NCBI RefSeq assembly: GCF_040560245.1
Contig: NZ_JAKMWP010000003.1
From: Morganella sibonii
GTDB taxonomy: Bacteria > Pseudomonadota > Gammaproteobacteria > Enterobacterales > Enterobacteriaceae
DNA length: 64,000 nt
Reading direction: 5' to 3' (one strand)
The notes beneath the pieces are model-generated. The model ran no database searches and was not told the origin of the DNA. It saw nothing but the letters and a program-made list of their open reading frames with translations. This document shows positions 46,421 through 55,184 of this stretch, piece by piece (the stretch's first letter is position 1; every line of letters begins with the position of its first letter). A program made the translations under genes and the position numbers.

Positions 46421-46762
46421 TTATTTTTTGCTGCGGGCTTTACCTCTGTTTCTGTTCTTCATATCAATCGTGATGATGTCGTAGTCAGTTTCACAACTCT
46501 TTTTCTCTTTATAATTAAGTTTCCTGAGTTTGTTATTGTTCTCGATGCAGTCAATAAAAAAGCTTTTTACATCGACATTAAATAAAAAAGAGAGCTGTAA
46601 CAGTGTGCTTGCTCTTATATTGGTCACACCCTGTTCATAACGGGATATCTGCTGCTGACTTAACCCTAATAATTCGGCCAGTGCTTTACCGGAAAGACCT
46701 GATGATTTTCTCCGCTTCATAATTTGCTGACCGATAAAGAGACTGATTTCTCTCTCATCCAT
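46421..46762 (-). CDS. MrpJ-like helix-turn-helix regulator 1
   Basis: A 113-residue XRE-type DNA-binding protein. The domain covers residues 10-65 with the helix-turn-helix SGKALAELLGLSQQQISRYEQG; the SQQQISRYE signature is typical of MrpJ-family regulators that are normally the last gene of fimbrial operons in Proteus and repress motility. Here no fimbrial gene is near, so it is an orphan. A ribosome site AAGGG lies 9 bases upstream. It is the downstream member of a tandem pair. The C-terminal tail is basic (KNRNRGKARSKK). Confidence 0.8.
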   Translation of the reverse strand: MDEREISLFIGQQIMKRRKSSGLSGKALAELLGLSQQQISRYEQGVTNIRASTLLQLSFLFNVDVKSFFIDCIENNNKLRKLNYKEKKSCETDYDIITIDMKNRNRGKARSKK

Positions 46763-46806
46763 ACGATATGCCCTTAAATAAAATGCTGTGTGTAGTGATA
46801 AATTTA

Positions 46807-47184
46807 TTAATTATGTTTATATTGTTCAAATGTTCCCAGGTAACTGCTGTCAGTATATACATTCAGATGGTTTGACATATGGGATAATAGTTTCTTTGAG
46901 TCCGGATCTCTGTTTAATATAAATAGCACTCTGTGAATGAATTTTTCCGGAGATATATTAAAAACTCGCAGAATTAATATTAGTGTATCCAGAGGAATGG
47001 CACTGTCACCGTTCTCATAACGGGATATCTGCTGTTGTGATAATTTTATTATTGAACCTAATTCATAGCCTGTGATGCCTTTTGATTTTCGTAATGTTTT
47101 AATTTCCTGTCCTATAACGGTATGAAGTTCCTTTTTAAAGATCTGGTGCTGACAGCTAAGGTCGCGGTAATTATCGGGGTGCAT
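46807..47184 (-). CDS. MrpJ-like helix-turn-helix regulator 2
   Basis: A 125-residue protein related to the previous one, with helix-turn-helix TGYELGSIIKLSQQQISRYENG near residues 40-61 and a short unmatched tail. It precedes regulator 1 on the same strand by 44 bases, so the two may be cotranscribed and may have arisen by duplication. The ribosome site is weak and another start is possible at the codon 23 region (VIGQEIKT). Confidence 0.75.
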   Translation of the reverse strand: MHPDNYRDLSCQHQIFKKELHTVIGQEIKTLRKSKGITGYELGSIIKLSQQQISRYENGDSAIPLDTLILILRVFNISPEKFIHRVLFILNRDPDSKKLLSHMSNHLNVYTDSSYLGTFEQYKHN

Positions 47185-48119
47185 AAAGATACCATCAGGA
47201 CGTCATTGAGATAAATGTATATTTTAAATGCTACAATATAAGATATCAGTAGTAAGAGACAAACTGTATATTGCGCATAATAGGCAAGCCTTATAACTGT
47301 TGTCAATAAATAAAATTCGCAATAAAAATGAACAAATAAATAATAAGTGAAATTTAAAACTGAAAAGAGTCAGATATTGAATACGGGATAAGAAACGAAA
47401 AGTCTGATGTATTGAATAAGATATCCTTTTGATATTTAAAATAAAATGCAAGGGCATCAGGGTAATCGGACAAATAACTATTCAATGTTGTAATTATACT
47501 CACCAAAAGAGTTAAATTGAGAGGCGTTCAATATGATGATATTCTTTTTATCAATATTATAATTGGATATGTCAATTTTTAAACCGAAATTATTGTTTTT
47601 GATAGGTAATAATCTTTACATAAACAAAACTAAAGGAGGTTTTGCGGATATTTTACCGTGCCCTTATGCGTCAAAAAAGGATACATGGCTGTATAAAACC
47701 GATATCCGGACTGTGATTGAAAAGATATCGGCAAAATCATCAATATCTTTAGGTTTAATTTCTTAATGTTTTGTTTTTTCTTGCTTTTATGAGTCCATGC
47801 ATAGCCGGAAAATATCTTTTATTTCATTGTGTTGATGAGGGTAATTTCTTTTTTTTTCTCCGGACGACATCAGTATGAATCAGGAAATTGTTTATCAAAA
47901 ATAATAATTCGTTATAAACGAGAGAAATTAAACGCTTGTTTATATCAAAACAGAAACAATTATAACAACAATGAAACCTTTTCAGATAAGGATAATAAAA
48001 ACCTGTCATATTATTCGCTATTACCTGTCATTGGTTGTCAGGGACGGCTTTTCCGTATCTCCGGGATGTATGTTATGGCTGACAGCCGGTTGCGGTGGCA
48101 GCCATAGGACGGATAAAAA
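47185..48119. other. AT-rich stretch with little coding
   Basis: About 0.9 kb of markedly AT-rich DNA upstream of the MrpJ-like pair. It holds a short ORF at 47569 and another at 47829-48107 without ribosome sites, plus a nine-codon ORF at 47533. None is convincing. It may contain regulatory DNA for the regulator pair or remains of decayed genes. Confidence 0.5.
47569..47766 (+). CDS. Doubtful 65-residue ORF
   Basis: Encodes a short protein beginning MSIFKPKLLFLIGNN. There is no ribosome site, and I do not recognise a family. The nine-codon ORF at 47533 just upstream does have a GAGG site. It could be a fragment of a decayed gene. Confidence 0.25.
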   Translation: MSIFKPKLLFLIGNNLYINKTKGGFADILPCPYASKKDTWLYKTDIRTVIEKISAKSSISLGLIS

Positions 48120-48464
48120 TTAAGCGTGTTTTTGCATAACAGAATTGAGTGTTTTAACGACAAGCAGATTGCCGTTTTTCAGAGCGGCATAGTTTTCCTT
48201 TATTTCGGAGGCCGCATATGCACGAATTTCATTATTCAGATACTCAATCAGCTCAGTTTTACAATCCTTATTTGATTTATCCAATGCGAAAAAAGGTGTG
48301 CTGAGATCTTTATTATCTTCAATCAGCCGCTGAAGGAGTGATTTATCTGCTGCCCGGTCAAAATACTGATTGACAGAAATACCCCGCTCAAGGCCGGTCA
48401 GTTTCATCACCATCAGGGTTAATCTGGAACATACAGAATAAACAGTTTTATCACTGACAGACAT
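48120..48464 (-). CDS. Hypothetical protein, 114 residues
   Basis: Not recognised. The predicted protein is soluble and mostly helical, with no signal peptide or clear motif. A GAGG site is close to the ATG. It stands alone, divergent from the small lipoprotein gene at 48651. Confidence 0.55.
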   Translation of the reverse strand: MSVSDKTVYSVCSRLTLMVMKLTGLERGISVNQYFDRAADKSLLQRLIEDNKDLSTPFFALDKSNKDCKTELIEYLNNEIRAYAASEIKENYAALKNGNLLVVKTLNSVMQKHA

Positions 48465-48650
48465 ACTTACCTCATTTACGGAAATCTTAAGATTTATGCT
48501 GGTGTGAAAGTTTACAGTATTTCTTTTTTTTAAAAGGTAGAATAATCTGAATGTTATGTAAAAAAGTCAAATTAGGCATATGAAGATTACGTATTGCCGC
48601 GTAATATCCGTTTGTTTACGTAGTATTTTTTATCATAAAGGAATAAACGA

Positions 48651-48833
48651 GTGATGAAGAGACGAGTGAGTATATTGATGGTTCTGACCTTATCCGGATG
48701 TGCATCATCTGCTATACCACCGGAGCAATCTGAAAAAAATAAAGACGATCCGTACAAAAACAGTACTGTAAATACCATCCGGGAAAACCAGGAGATATAC
48801 AGAGAACAACTGAGATCAAAAGGTATTTATTAA
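48651..48833 (+). CDS. Small lipoprotein, 59-60 residues
   Basis: A short exported protein with signal RRVSILMVLT and lipobox LSGC (cysteine near residue 17), leaving a mature part of about 44 polar residues. An AAAGGA site serves either the GTG at 48651 (8 bases) or the ATG at 48654 (11 bases). The family and function are unknown. Confidence 0.65.
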   Translation: MMKRRVSILMVLTLSGCASSAIPPEQSEKNKDDPYKNSTVNTIRENQEIYREQLRSKGIY

Positions 48834-48935
48834 TCGCTTTATGGTGACAGGGAAAATGCGAATGGCACTATGCGTTATATTTTAATCATAATTTAATGTA
48901 CGAAACAGACAGCAATATATCAGCGGAGATGAAGC

Positions 48936-49535
48936 ATGGCAGATATCACAGATAAACAGGAATATACCGGCATCCGGTTTGAAAATACGGATTTAAGTGA
49001 TCAGACAATCAGTGGCGTGATATTTGAAGACTGTACCTTTACCCGCTGTGATTTCAGCTCAGGCGTTGCGGACCGGTGTCGTTTTATCGACTGTGTGTTT
49101 ATGCAGTGCAATCTGAGTTTACTGGCTGTTCCCGAAACCCGCTTTTCCGGCACGGAGTTTAACGGGACAAAAATGACCGGCATTGACTGGACAAGAGCAC
49201 ACTGGCCGAAATTTGATTTCTATTCTCAGCTTGTGTTTAAAGAATGCATCCTGGACAGCAATAACTTTTTTGACCTCAGTTTACATGAGGCTCATTTTGA
49301 ATCCTGCCGGATCCATAATGCAGATTTCAGAGAGGCGGAGCTGAATAAATCCGTTATACAGGATTGCGATTTAACCGATACTCTGTTTATGCATACCAAT
49401 CTGGAAGAGGCGGATTTTACCGGTTCTCACTCTTTCTGCATCGATATCCGTGAAAACAAAACCGCCAGAGCGACATTTTCTTCTTACGAAGCGCTGAACC
49501 TGCTGCGGGTTCTTGATATCCGCCTGTCTGATTAA
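48936..49535 (+). CDS. Pentapeptide-repeat protein
   Basis: A 199-residue protein built of pentapeptide repeats from about residue 16 to 165 (units such as FEDCT, FTRCD, FSGTE, DLTDT, NLEEA, DFTGS), which fold into a right-handed beta helix. A break near GIDWTRAHWPKFDF (about residue 85) divides two halves. The C-terminal end (IDIRENKTARATFSSYEALNLL) resembles the end of the McbG group. Relatives such as Qnr and McbG mimic DNA and protect gyrase, but many do not, so drug resistance is only a possibility. A GGAG site is 7 bases upstream. Confidence 0.85.
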   Translation: MADITDKQEYTGIRFENTDLSDQTISGVIFEDCTFTRCDFSSGVADRCRFIDCVFMQCNLSLLAVPETRFSGTEFNGTKMTGIDWTRAHWPKFDFYSQLVFKECILDSNNFFDLSLHEAHFESCRIHNADFREAELNKSVIQDCDLTDTLFMHTNLEEADFTGSHSFCIDIRENKTARATFSSYEALNLLRVLDIRLSD

Positions 49536-49708
49536 ATTGTGCAAAGTCGTGTATATGGGACAGATATCTGCTGAATAAAGCGTATAATTACGCAATAACA
49601 TCTTCATCAAATCTGATTTTGATGAATAAAGCGGCAGTAAGGCTTCTGGTCAGTTGCCGGTCTTTGGTATGATCGGTAACAAATCACTCAATGTATATGG
49701 GCGGGACA

Positions 49709-50263
49709 ATGAGAAAATTTATCATATCAGGGGTTATGGCCGTATTATTATCCGGCTGTGCAGGTACAGGTAGTCAGACACCGGAAGCACCCTGGGGCTT
49801 TACATGGGGGCAGACTCCCGCAGAATTAAAAGCACTGAATCTTGATGAGTTTGATTGCACAACAACCCGTGACGGCGGGCAGTTATGCAGTGCTCTGGAA
49901 TCACCGGATGTTAAAAAACAATTCTTTATGCTGGTCTTCTCACCGGAAGGGCAGAAATTAAATGCCATATCCCGTTTCGGTGTCTGGAATCATGACCAGA
50001 CTGCATTGCTGAATGAATATGATAACGTTAATACGGAAATGGAAAAAATCTACGGCAAACCGGCCGGGATAAATGAAGAATATGACCGCAAAACGCCGTT
50101 CCTGGAAAAAGTCGCCAAAGGAAAAATCGGGCAGTTTAAGCGCAAATATGAATCAAAAGATACTGACGTTGTGGTGGGTGTGGTCAGCAACGCCAATCTG
50201 GTACAGATAAATGATGAAAAAGATGTCACTTATACTGTACTGACCATGTATACACTGAAATAA
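49709..50263 (+). CDS. Putative lipoprotein, 184 residues
   Basis: Signal peptide with lipobox LLSGC (cysteine near residue 17), then a soluble domain starting APWGFTWGQTPAELKAL. This opening is seen in several uncharacterised enterobacterial exported proteins. I chose the ATG at 49709 because the signal peptide starts there; the ATG at 49691 adds six residues. The function is unknown. Confidence 0.75.
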   Translation: MRKFIISGVMAVLLSGCAGTGSQTPEAPWGFTWGQTPAELKALNLDEFDCTTTRDGGQLCSALESPDVKKQFFMLVFSPEGQKLNAISRFGVWNHDQTALLNEYDNVNTEMEKIYGKPAGINEEYDRKTPFLEKVAKGKIGQFKRKYESKDTDVVVGVVSNANLVQINDEKDVTYTVLTMYTLK

Positions 50264-50271
50264 ACCGGTAT

Positions 50272-50316
50272 CAGCGGTGCTGAATATTATTATGATTCAG
50301 CACCGTTATTTTTCTG
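50272..50316. terminator. Hairpin between the lipoprotein and CYTH genes
   Basis: CGGTGCTGAA pairs with TTCAGCACCG and is followed by TTATTTTT on the plus strand. Its right arm is the 3' end of the CYTH coding region. Confidence 0.7.
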
Positions 50317-50856
50317 CATAGCACTCACCAGTTGTTTATAACTTTGCTTTTCAATCATATCATCCGTCAGTCCGAATTCTGCGGCTTTCGCCCGCAGTTG
50401 TTCCCTGTATCCGGTTAATTTAGTTTCATCGTGCGTCATAATGGCAAACTCGGCAAACCAGCCTGCGTCGTTAATGTGATCCAGTGTGATATGAATATCC
50501 CCGAGAAACCAGACACTGCGGGTTTTGGTTAAGGTCATTGTGCAGCGGTAACCCAGTGTTTCCAGCATATTTCTGACATGCTTGTCGTCATCAATATTAA
50601 TAGCTTTGCATTCACCGGCGGCGGGGCCTTTCACTATCCACAGTTTAATACCCGAGGGGGTCATTGTTCTGACCGACATACTGACATTACCGTCTGCCAG
50701 ATGTGTTTGCGGTGTGTCGAAAAACCAGTCCGTTTCTTCGTTATTCACCACAAAAGGCTCTGCATGCATTGTGCTTAATTGTGATAAAAAAGCGCGATGA
50801 TCAGCCAGGTGATATTTTATTTCCGCTTCATATTTACCATCAAAGTGATTACTCAT
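50290..50856 (-). CDS. CYTH-domain protein (CyaB/ThTPase-like)
   Basis: A 188-residue soluble protein with the CYTH signature ExExK (EAEIKYHLAD at residues 9-18) and later basic and acidic residues on beta strands, as in class IV adenylate cyclases and thiamine triphosphatases. Which triphosphate it acts on cannot be told. I chose the ATG at 50856, where the domain begins; the frame is open up to 51042, where it would abut the divergent gene start, but that part has no similarity that I know. Confidence 0.7.
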   Translation of the reverse strand: MSNHFDGKYEAEIKYHLADHRAFLSQLSTMHAEPFVVNNEETDWFFDTPQTHLADGNVSMSVRTMTPSGIKLWIVKGPAAGECKAINIDDDKHVRNMLETLGYRCTMTLTKTRSVWFLGDIHITLDHINDAGWFAEFAIMTHDETKLTGYREQLRAKAAEFGLTDDMIEKQSYKQLVSAMQKNNGAES

Positions 50857-51041
50857 GAATTTATCCGCTGTAAATAACCGGTTTGTGACTGACCTGATAA
50901 TATCACGTAACCGGCGGAACGGACCGGGTAAAAGAGTGTGATCAATTTCGCTTAATGCCATTTGTTGCTGATTTTTGATACAGCAAAAAAATAGCCTGTG
51001 GTATCCCTTTATCAGTTTTTTTATTTCAAAGGGGATTATCA

Positions 51042-52337
51042 ATGAAATTTACTAATCGTTATAGTGCCATTGCACTGGCTGTTGGTCTGCTGACGCTGAA
51101 TATGAATGCACAGGCTGAAACCGCATCGCTGAATGCAACCGTTGCATCGCAGGCGGCAGCAGAAACACAGGTTTTACAGCAGGGACAATGGGACAATTTT
51201 AATAAGCAGCGTCTGGATGCCATGATTGCAAAAGCAAAGCAATCACCGGCACATACCTATTATTCAGTCTTTGATTTTGATAACACCACGGCATTTCTGG
51301 ACATTGAAGAAGCGGTGATGATTTATCAGCTTGAACACCTGTTATTTGCTATGACGCCGCAGGAACTGAAATCCGTTATTTTCAAAGATATTCCGGCATC
51401 GGATTTCTCTGCTGATTTTAATAATAAAGACGGTAAGCCGGTCAATATTGACAAGGTGGGCGCTGATATTCTGGAAAGCTACCAGTGGCTGTATGATAAT
51501 TATGACGGCCTGAAAGGCGATAAACCGCTGTCCGAAATCAAAAAATCACCGCATTACCAGAACTTCATCACCAAAATGCGTTATTTATATGCGGCTATCG
51601 GCGGAACATTTGATCATGCTGTTTCCTATCCGTGGGTCACCTATTTATTTATGAATATGACACCGGAGCAGGTTGCGGATATTACCGCGAAAACCATCGA
51701 ATGGCAGAAATCAGAGCCGGTTGAAGGTGTGGTATGGGAAAGTCCGGCATCATTGCCGGGACAGGCCGGGGTTGTTGTGATTGACTGGCATAATGGCTTC
51801 CGCCTGGTGCCGGAAATGCAGGATCTGTATCAGCAGCTGCAAAAATCCGGTATTGATGTGTACGTGATTTCTGCGTCAAACCTTGAAGTGATTAAATCGA
51901 TTGTCACACAACCGCCGTATTCCGTACCGGAATCTCAGGTATTTGCCATGCATTTACTGCGTACCGGTGATAATAAACTGACATCCGACCTGGACCCGGC
52001 GTATCCGCAGACTCAGGGTAAAGGAAAAACAGAGACTATCCGTAAATTTATTCAGGATAAATATGCTGCCGGTAAAGGGCCGTTATTAGTCGCCGGTGAC
52101 AGTGAGGGCGACCAGAATATGATGTCCGATTTCCCGGATACGGAGGTTGTGCTGATTATTAACCGTCTGCGCTCACCGGATACCATTATCGGTCAGTTAT
52201 CAAAACAGGCCGTTAAAGAACATGGTCAGAAAGACGCCAAAGTATTATTGCAGGGACGTAATGACAGCACCGGCCTATTTGTACCGTCACAACTTCATAC
52301 ACCATTGGGTGCGAAAGAAGGGCGGGCGTTAAAATAA
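51042..52337 (+). CDS. Exported HAD-superfamily phosphatase
   Basis: A 431-residue protein with a signal peptide (cleavage near AQAE, about residue 25). HAD motif I is FDFDNTT near residue 80, the threonine/serine motif is VISAS (about 282) and motif IV is AGDSEGDQNMMSD (about 355). This suggests a periplasmic phosphatase of the phosphoserine-phosphatase-like group. The natural substrate is unknown. It is divergent from the CYTH gene with essentially no gap if the longer CYTH start were used. Confidence 0.85.
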   Translation: MKFTNRYSAIALAVGLLTLNMNAQAETASLNATVASQAAAETQVLQQGQWDNFNKQRLDAMIAKAKQSPAHTYYSVFDFDNTTAFLDIEEAVMIYQLEHLLFAMTPQELKSVIFKDIPASDFSADFNNKDGKPVNIDKVGADILESYQWLYDNYDGLKGDKPLSEIKKSPHYQNFITKMRYLYAAIGGTFDHAVSYPWVTYLFMNMTPEQVADITAKTIEWQKSEPVEGVVWESPASLPGQAGVVVIDWHNGFRLVPEMQDLYQQLQKSGIDVYVISASNLEVIKSIVTQPPYSVPESQVFAMHLLRTGDNKLTSDLDPAYPQTQGKGKTETIRKFIQDKYAAGKGPLLVAGDSEGDQNMMSDFPDTEVVLIINRLRSPDTIIGQLSKQAVKEHGQKDAKVLLQGRNDSTGLFVPSQLHTPLGAKEGRALK

Positions 52338-52434
52338 CAGCCGGTTTGGTCAGTTTAAGGAAATACTGATAACCCCGGCCGGTAATACACATTATGATAG
52401 TAAAAAGTGACTATTTCAGGGATTTCAGAAAGGT

Positions 52435-52638
52435 ATGGATAAATATATTGTGTGTTATGAAGGTCTGGGGTTAACCGGCTCGGTATTGTTCCGCAGCCAG
52501 GTGGCAATTAATACCGATATCAGCAGAACAGAAGCAGAACGTTTTATCGCGTTGTTTCATAATGCCGCTGCGGCAGATGCGGTAAAGCATAATATTAACG
52601 CGGCACGTTATGTCATTGTGAATATCTGTAAACTGTGA
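52435..52638 (+). CDS. Hypothetical protein, 67 residues
   Basis: A short soluble protein beginning MDKYIVCYEGLGL, not recognised. The nearest ribosome-like sequence (AGAAAGG) is only one base from the ATG. Codon use looks normal, and it fills the gap between the phosphatase and the ABC-F gene. Confidence 0.5.
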   Translation: MDKYIVCYEGLGLTGSVLFRSQVAINTDISRTEAERFIALFHNAAAADAVKHNINAARYVIVNICKL

Positions 52639-52644
52639 AAACGG

Positions 52645-52668
52645 AATACGGCGGGGCTGCCGCCGTAC
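52645..52668. terminator. Hairpin between hypothetical gene and ABC-F gene
   Basis: TACGGCGG/CCGCCGTA stem followed by CTCTTTTCTC, between converging genes. Confidence 0.6.
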
Positions 52669-52690
52669 TCTTTTCTCAGAATATCTTTTC

Positions 52691-54259
52691 TCAGGATAAT
52701 GTCAGTGTATGGGTAATGGCACAATTCTCAGTAAACGCCTCATCATGACTGACCAGCAATAATGCGCCCTTATAACTGCGCAGCACATTTTCCAGTAATA
52801 GCCGCGAATCGAGATCCAGATGATTATCCGGTTCATCCAGCAGCAAAATATCCGGCAGAGGTTCGGATAACGTTAATGCCAGCAGGGTCACTTTCAGTTG
52901 TTCGCCGCCGCTTAATTGTGACAGCGGAATTAATCCCTTATCCCCCCTGATCCGCAATGCACCAAGGTGTGTCCGCCAGGTTTGCGCCGGAATGGCCGGA
53001 TCAAATTCACACAATGCTTCTGTGACCAGCAGTGACTTATTCAGTAACGCCAGGTGCTGATCCAGATAACGCAGACGGCCGTGCAGGGAATACTGCCCGG
53101 ATTTGGCGGTCAGCAGTCCGGCCAGCACTTTCAGTAAGGTGGATTTCCCGCAGCCGTTACGTCCGGCAATATGCCAGTGTTCACCACCGGAAATGGTCAG
53201 CGACAACGGCTCTTGTGTCCCGAACGGCAAAATCAGATCCGCGGCATTTATCCGCACCCGTTTTTGCTCCCCGGTGTAATTAAACGCCAGCATCTGCGGG
53301 GTGATATGCTCTATTTTCTCATTCACGTCCCGGCGCTGGCTGTCCAGCTGAGTCATAACCCGTTCATGACGGCCGGCGATTTTTGATTGTTGTTTCTCTG
53401 CTTTATTCTTTTTCATATCCAGCAGCAGGGCTGAGGAAGAACCGGATGAGCGTACTTTTTCACCCTGTCGGCGGCGCTGTGCTTTCTTTTCCAGTGCGCA
53501 CTGTAATGCTGTTTTTTCCCTGTTCAGTTGTGACTGAAGCTGCTTTTCCTCATTTTGCAGCGCACTGAGCTGAAAGGCTTTCTGCTCTGCATAATGGGTG
53601 TAATTGCCGCCGTACTCGCCGAGTGCAGAGGGCGTGAGTTCAAAGATCCGCTGCATGGTATCCAGTAAACACCGCTCATGGCTGATAACCAGAGCCCCGG
53701 CAGGATGATTCAGCAGTTGTTCACTCAGCCAGCGGCGTCCGGCTGCATCCAGGTGGTTTCCGGGTTCATCAAGTAACAGGAACGCGGCGGGTTGCAAAAA
53801 GGCACGGCAGAGCGCCAGCCGGGTCTGTTCACCGCCGCTCAGGCTTGTACAGAGTGTTTCCGGCGGGAGATGTGCCAGCTGTGCGCTTTCCAGCAGAGAT
53901 TGCTGCTGTCGCGGCACGTCCCATTTATCAGCCAGAAAATCGTAATCGTCCGGTGTGGCTGTGCCGTCCTCAGTACGGCGGATGGCCGCCTGAATACCGG
54001 TGATCCCGAGTGCGTCCGACAGAGTGATGCCGGAAAGGCGGGTCAGCTGCGGCACATAATAAAACGGTACCTGCCAGCGGACAGTGCCGGAAGCCGGTTG
54101 CCGCTGCTGCGCAAGCAGTGACATCAGCACGGATTTACCGCGTCCGTTATGGCCGGTCAGCCCCTGAACCTGACGGGTTAATGTGCCACTGATGTTGTTA
54201 AACAGCGGAATATCGTTAAATGTCACTGATAAGTGAGAAAACCAGCATTGTACGGGCAT
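52691..54259 (-). CDS. ABC-F ATPase
   Basis: A 522-residue protein of two fused ABC domains without membrane parts. Domain 1 has Walker A GHNGRGKS (about 36), signature LSGGEQ (about 140) and Walker B LLLDEPGNHLD; domain 2 has GRNGCGKST (about 368), LSGGEQ and LLLDEPDNHLD. A charged linker of about 90 residues (rich in Arg, Lys, Gln) lies between. ABC-F proteins work on the ribosome, as translation factors or in antibiotic protection; which applies is unclear. The start codon follows GGAG in a hairpin, and an overlapping ORF lies upstream. Confidence 0.85.
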   Translation of the reverse strand: MPVQCWFSHLSVTFNDIPLFNNISGTLTRQVQGLTGHNGRGKSVLMSLLAQQRQPASGTVRWQVPFYYVPQLTRLSGITLSDALGITGIQAAIRRTEDGTATPDDYDFLADKWDVPRQQQSLLESAQLAHLPPETLCTSLSGGEQTRLALCRAFLQPAAFLLLDEPGNHLDAAGRRWLSEQLLNHPAGALVISHERCLLDTMQRIFELTPSALGEYGGNYTHYAEQKAFQLSALQNEEKQLQSQLNREKTALQCALEKKAQRRRQGEKVRSSGSSSALLLDMKKNKAEKQQSKIAGRHERVMTQLDSQRRDVNEKIEHITPQMLAFNYTGEQKRVRINAADLILPFGTQEPLSLTISGGEHWHIAGRNGCGKSTLLKVLAGLLTAKSGQYSLHGRLRYLDQHLALLNKSLLVTEALCEFDPAIPAQTWRTHLGALRIRGDKGLIPLSQLSGGEQLKVTLLALTLSEPLPDILLLDEPDNHLDLDSRLLLENVLRSYKGALLLVSHDEAFTENCAITHTLTLS

Positions 54260-54356
54260 AAAAAAGCTCCTGAATAATCAGGGACAGGCCGATATGCCGG
54301 ATAAAAAAGAAAACTGTGACGAGGATAGCTGCCTGCCCGATATCAAAACAACGCAT
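54216..54356 (-). CDS. Possible leader ORF overlapping the ABC-F start
   Basis: A 46-codon ORF with ATG at 54356 starts MRCFDIGQAAILV, is strongly hydrophobic in the middle (TVFFFI) and ends 44 bases inside the ABC-F gene in another frame. It passes over a CCTGA/TCAGG hairpin that covers the ABC-F ribosome site. It has no good ribosome site of its own, so it may be chance. Confidence 0.35.
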   Translation of the reverse strand: MRCFDIGQAAILVTVFFFIRHIGLSLIIQELFYARTMLVFSLISDI

Positions 54357-54616
54357 TAACAGAAATGCGGATGATACAGCAATGGGATTCAGGCAATTAA
54401 ATCATGTCGGCAGACATCCTCAGGGGAAATGAACTGCGGCAATGGTGTCAAATAAAAGCAGAATTGTAAACCCCCGGATTCCGGGATTTCCGCAGAGTAC
54501 GCAGGAATGATTTTTTCCCGGAATGTTACTGTCAACCGGCGATATTTTCGTTATCCTGTCCGGCCTTAATCGTTTTTTATTTTTCCGGCAGCGGATATTC
54601 AGTAACAGGATGGGTT

Positions 54617-55060
54617 ATGAGTTCAGCAGAAACAGTCTATCAGGTTGATCAGAAACGCAGAATTATCACCTGTGTTATTACATTCTTTGTAGTCATTATT
54701 CTTTATATTGCACTGGCGTATTTATTTCAGACCCGGATGCCGGGTGTGGCAGCTGCGCTGGGTCTGACCGTGTATGTTTATATCGCACAATTTCCGGTGA
54801 TTAAAGTGTACGGCGATAGGCTGACCTCCAAAATTGCTGTCGGTAAAGTGGTGTCTATGCCGTTTGACGGCGGGCATTTCTCCCTGCAGGAAGTGAAAGG
54901 GCTGAAAGCGTTAATGGTCTCTTTTTCCACGGATTCCTGTATTCTGAGCTACCACCCGGCAAACAGCCGCCGTGTCCGGATTGTCGGGCCGACACTGAAA
55001 AAAGATCAGTTAAAAGCTATTTTTGATGCTATTCCGGCAGCGTCAAAACGCGCGTTATAA
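54617..55060 (+). CDS. Hypothetical membrane protein, 147 residues
   Basis: One or two hydrophobic segments near residues 17-60 (IITCVITFFVVIILYIALAY and VAAALGLTVYVYIA) are followed by a soluble part of about 85 residues that could be a PH-like beta domain. The family is not recognised. An ATG at 54617 follows AGTAACAGGA. Confidence 0.65.
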   Translation: MSSAETVYQVDQKRRIITCVITFFVVIILYIALAYLFQTRMPGVAAALGLTVYVYIAQFPVIKVYGDRLTSKIAVGKVVSMPFDGGHFSLQEVKGLKALMVSFSTDSCILSYHPANSRRVRIVGPTLKKDQLKAIFDAIPAASKRAL

Positions 55061-55146
55061 TACGGTTGCCCGGTTATGATCCCGGGCACTCCCCGCATTT
55101 CCCGTAAAAACCATATGTGTTAACATGGTCACACTTTTCCGCTAAA

Positions 55147-55164
55147 AGCTGTATCGATACAGCT
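55147..55164. promoter_or_regulatory. Perfect 18-base palindrome before sotB
   Basis: AGCTGTATCGATACAGCT is a complete palindrome, 20 bases before the sotB ATG and just before its GGAGG. It looks like an operator for a dimeric repressor or a hairpin that could affect the transcript; which one cannot be told. Confidence 0.6.
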
Positions 55165-55184
55165 GCCTCGTACGGAGGATCATC

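Noticed and set aside
47829..48107. ORF of 92 codons in the AT-rich stretch
   Set aside because: No ribosome site and an odd Asn/Tyr/Arg-rich product typical of chance ORFs in AT-rich DNA.
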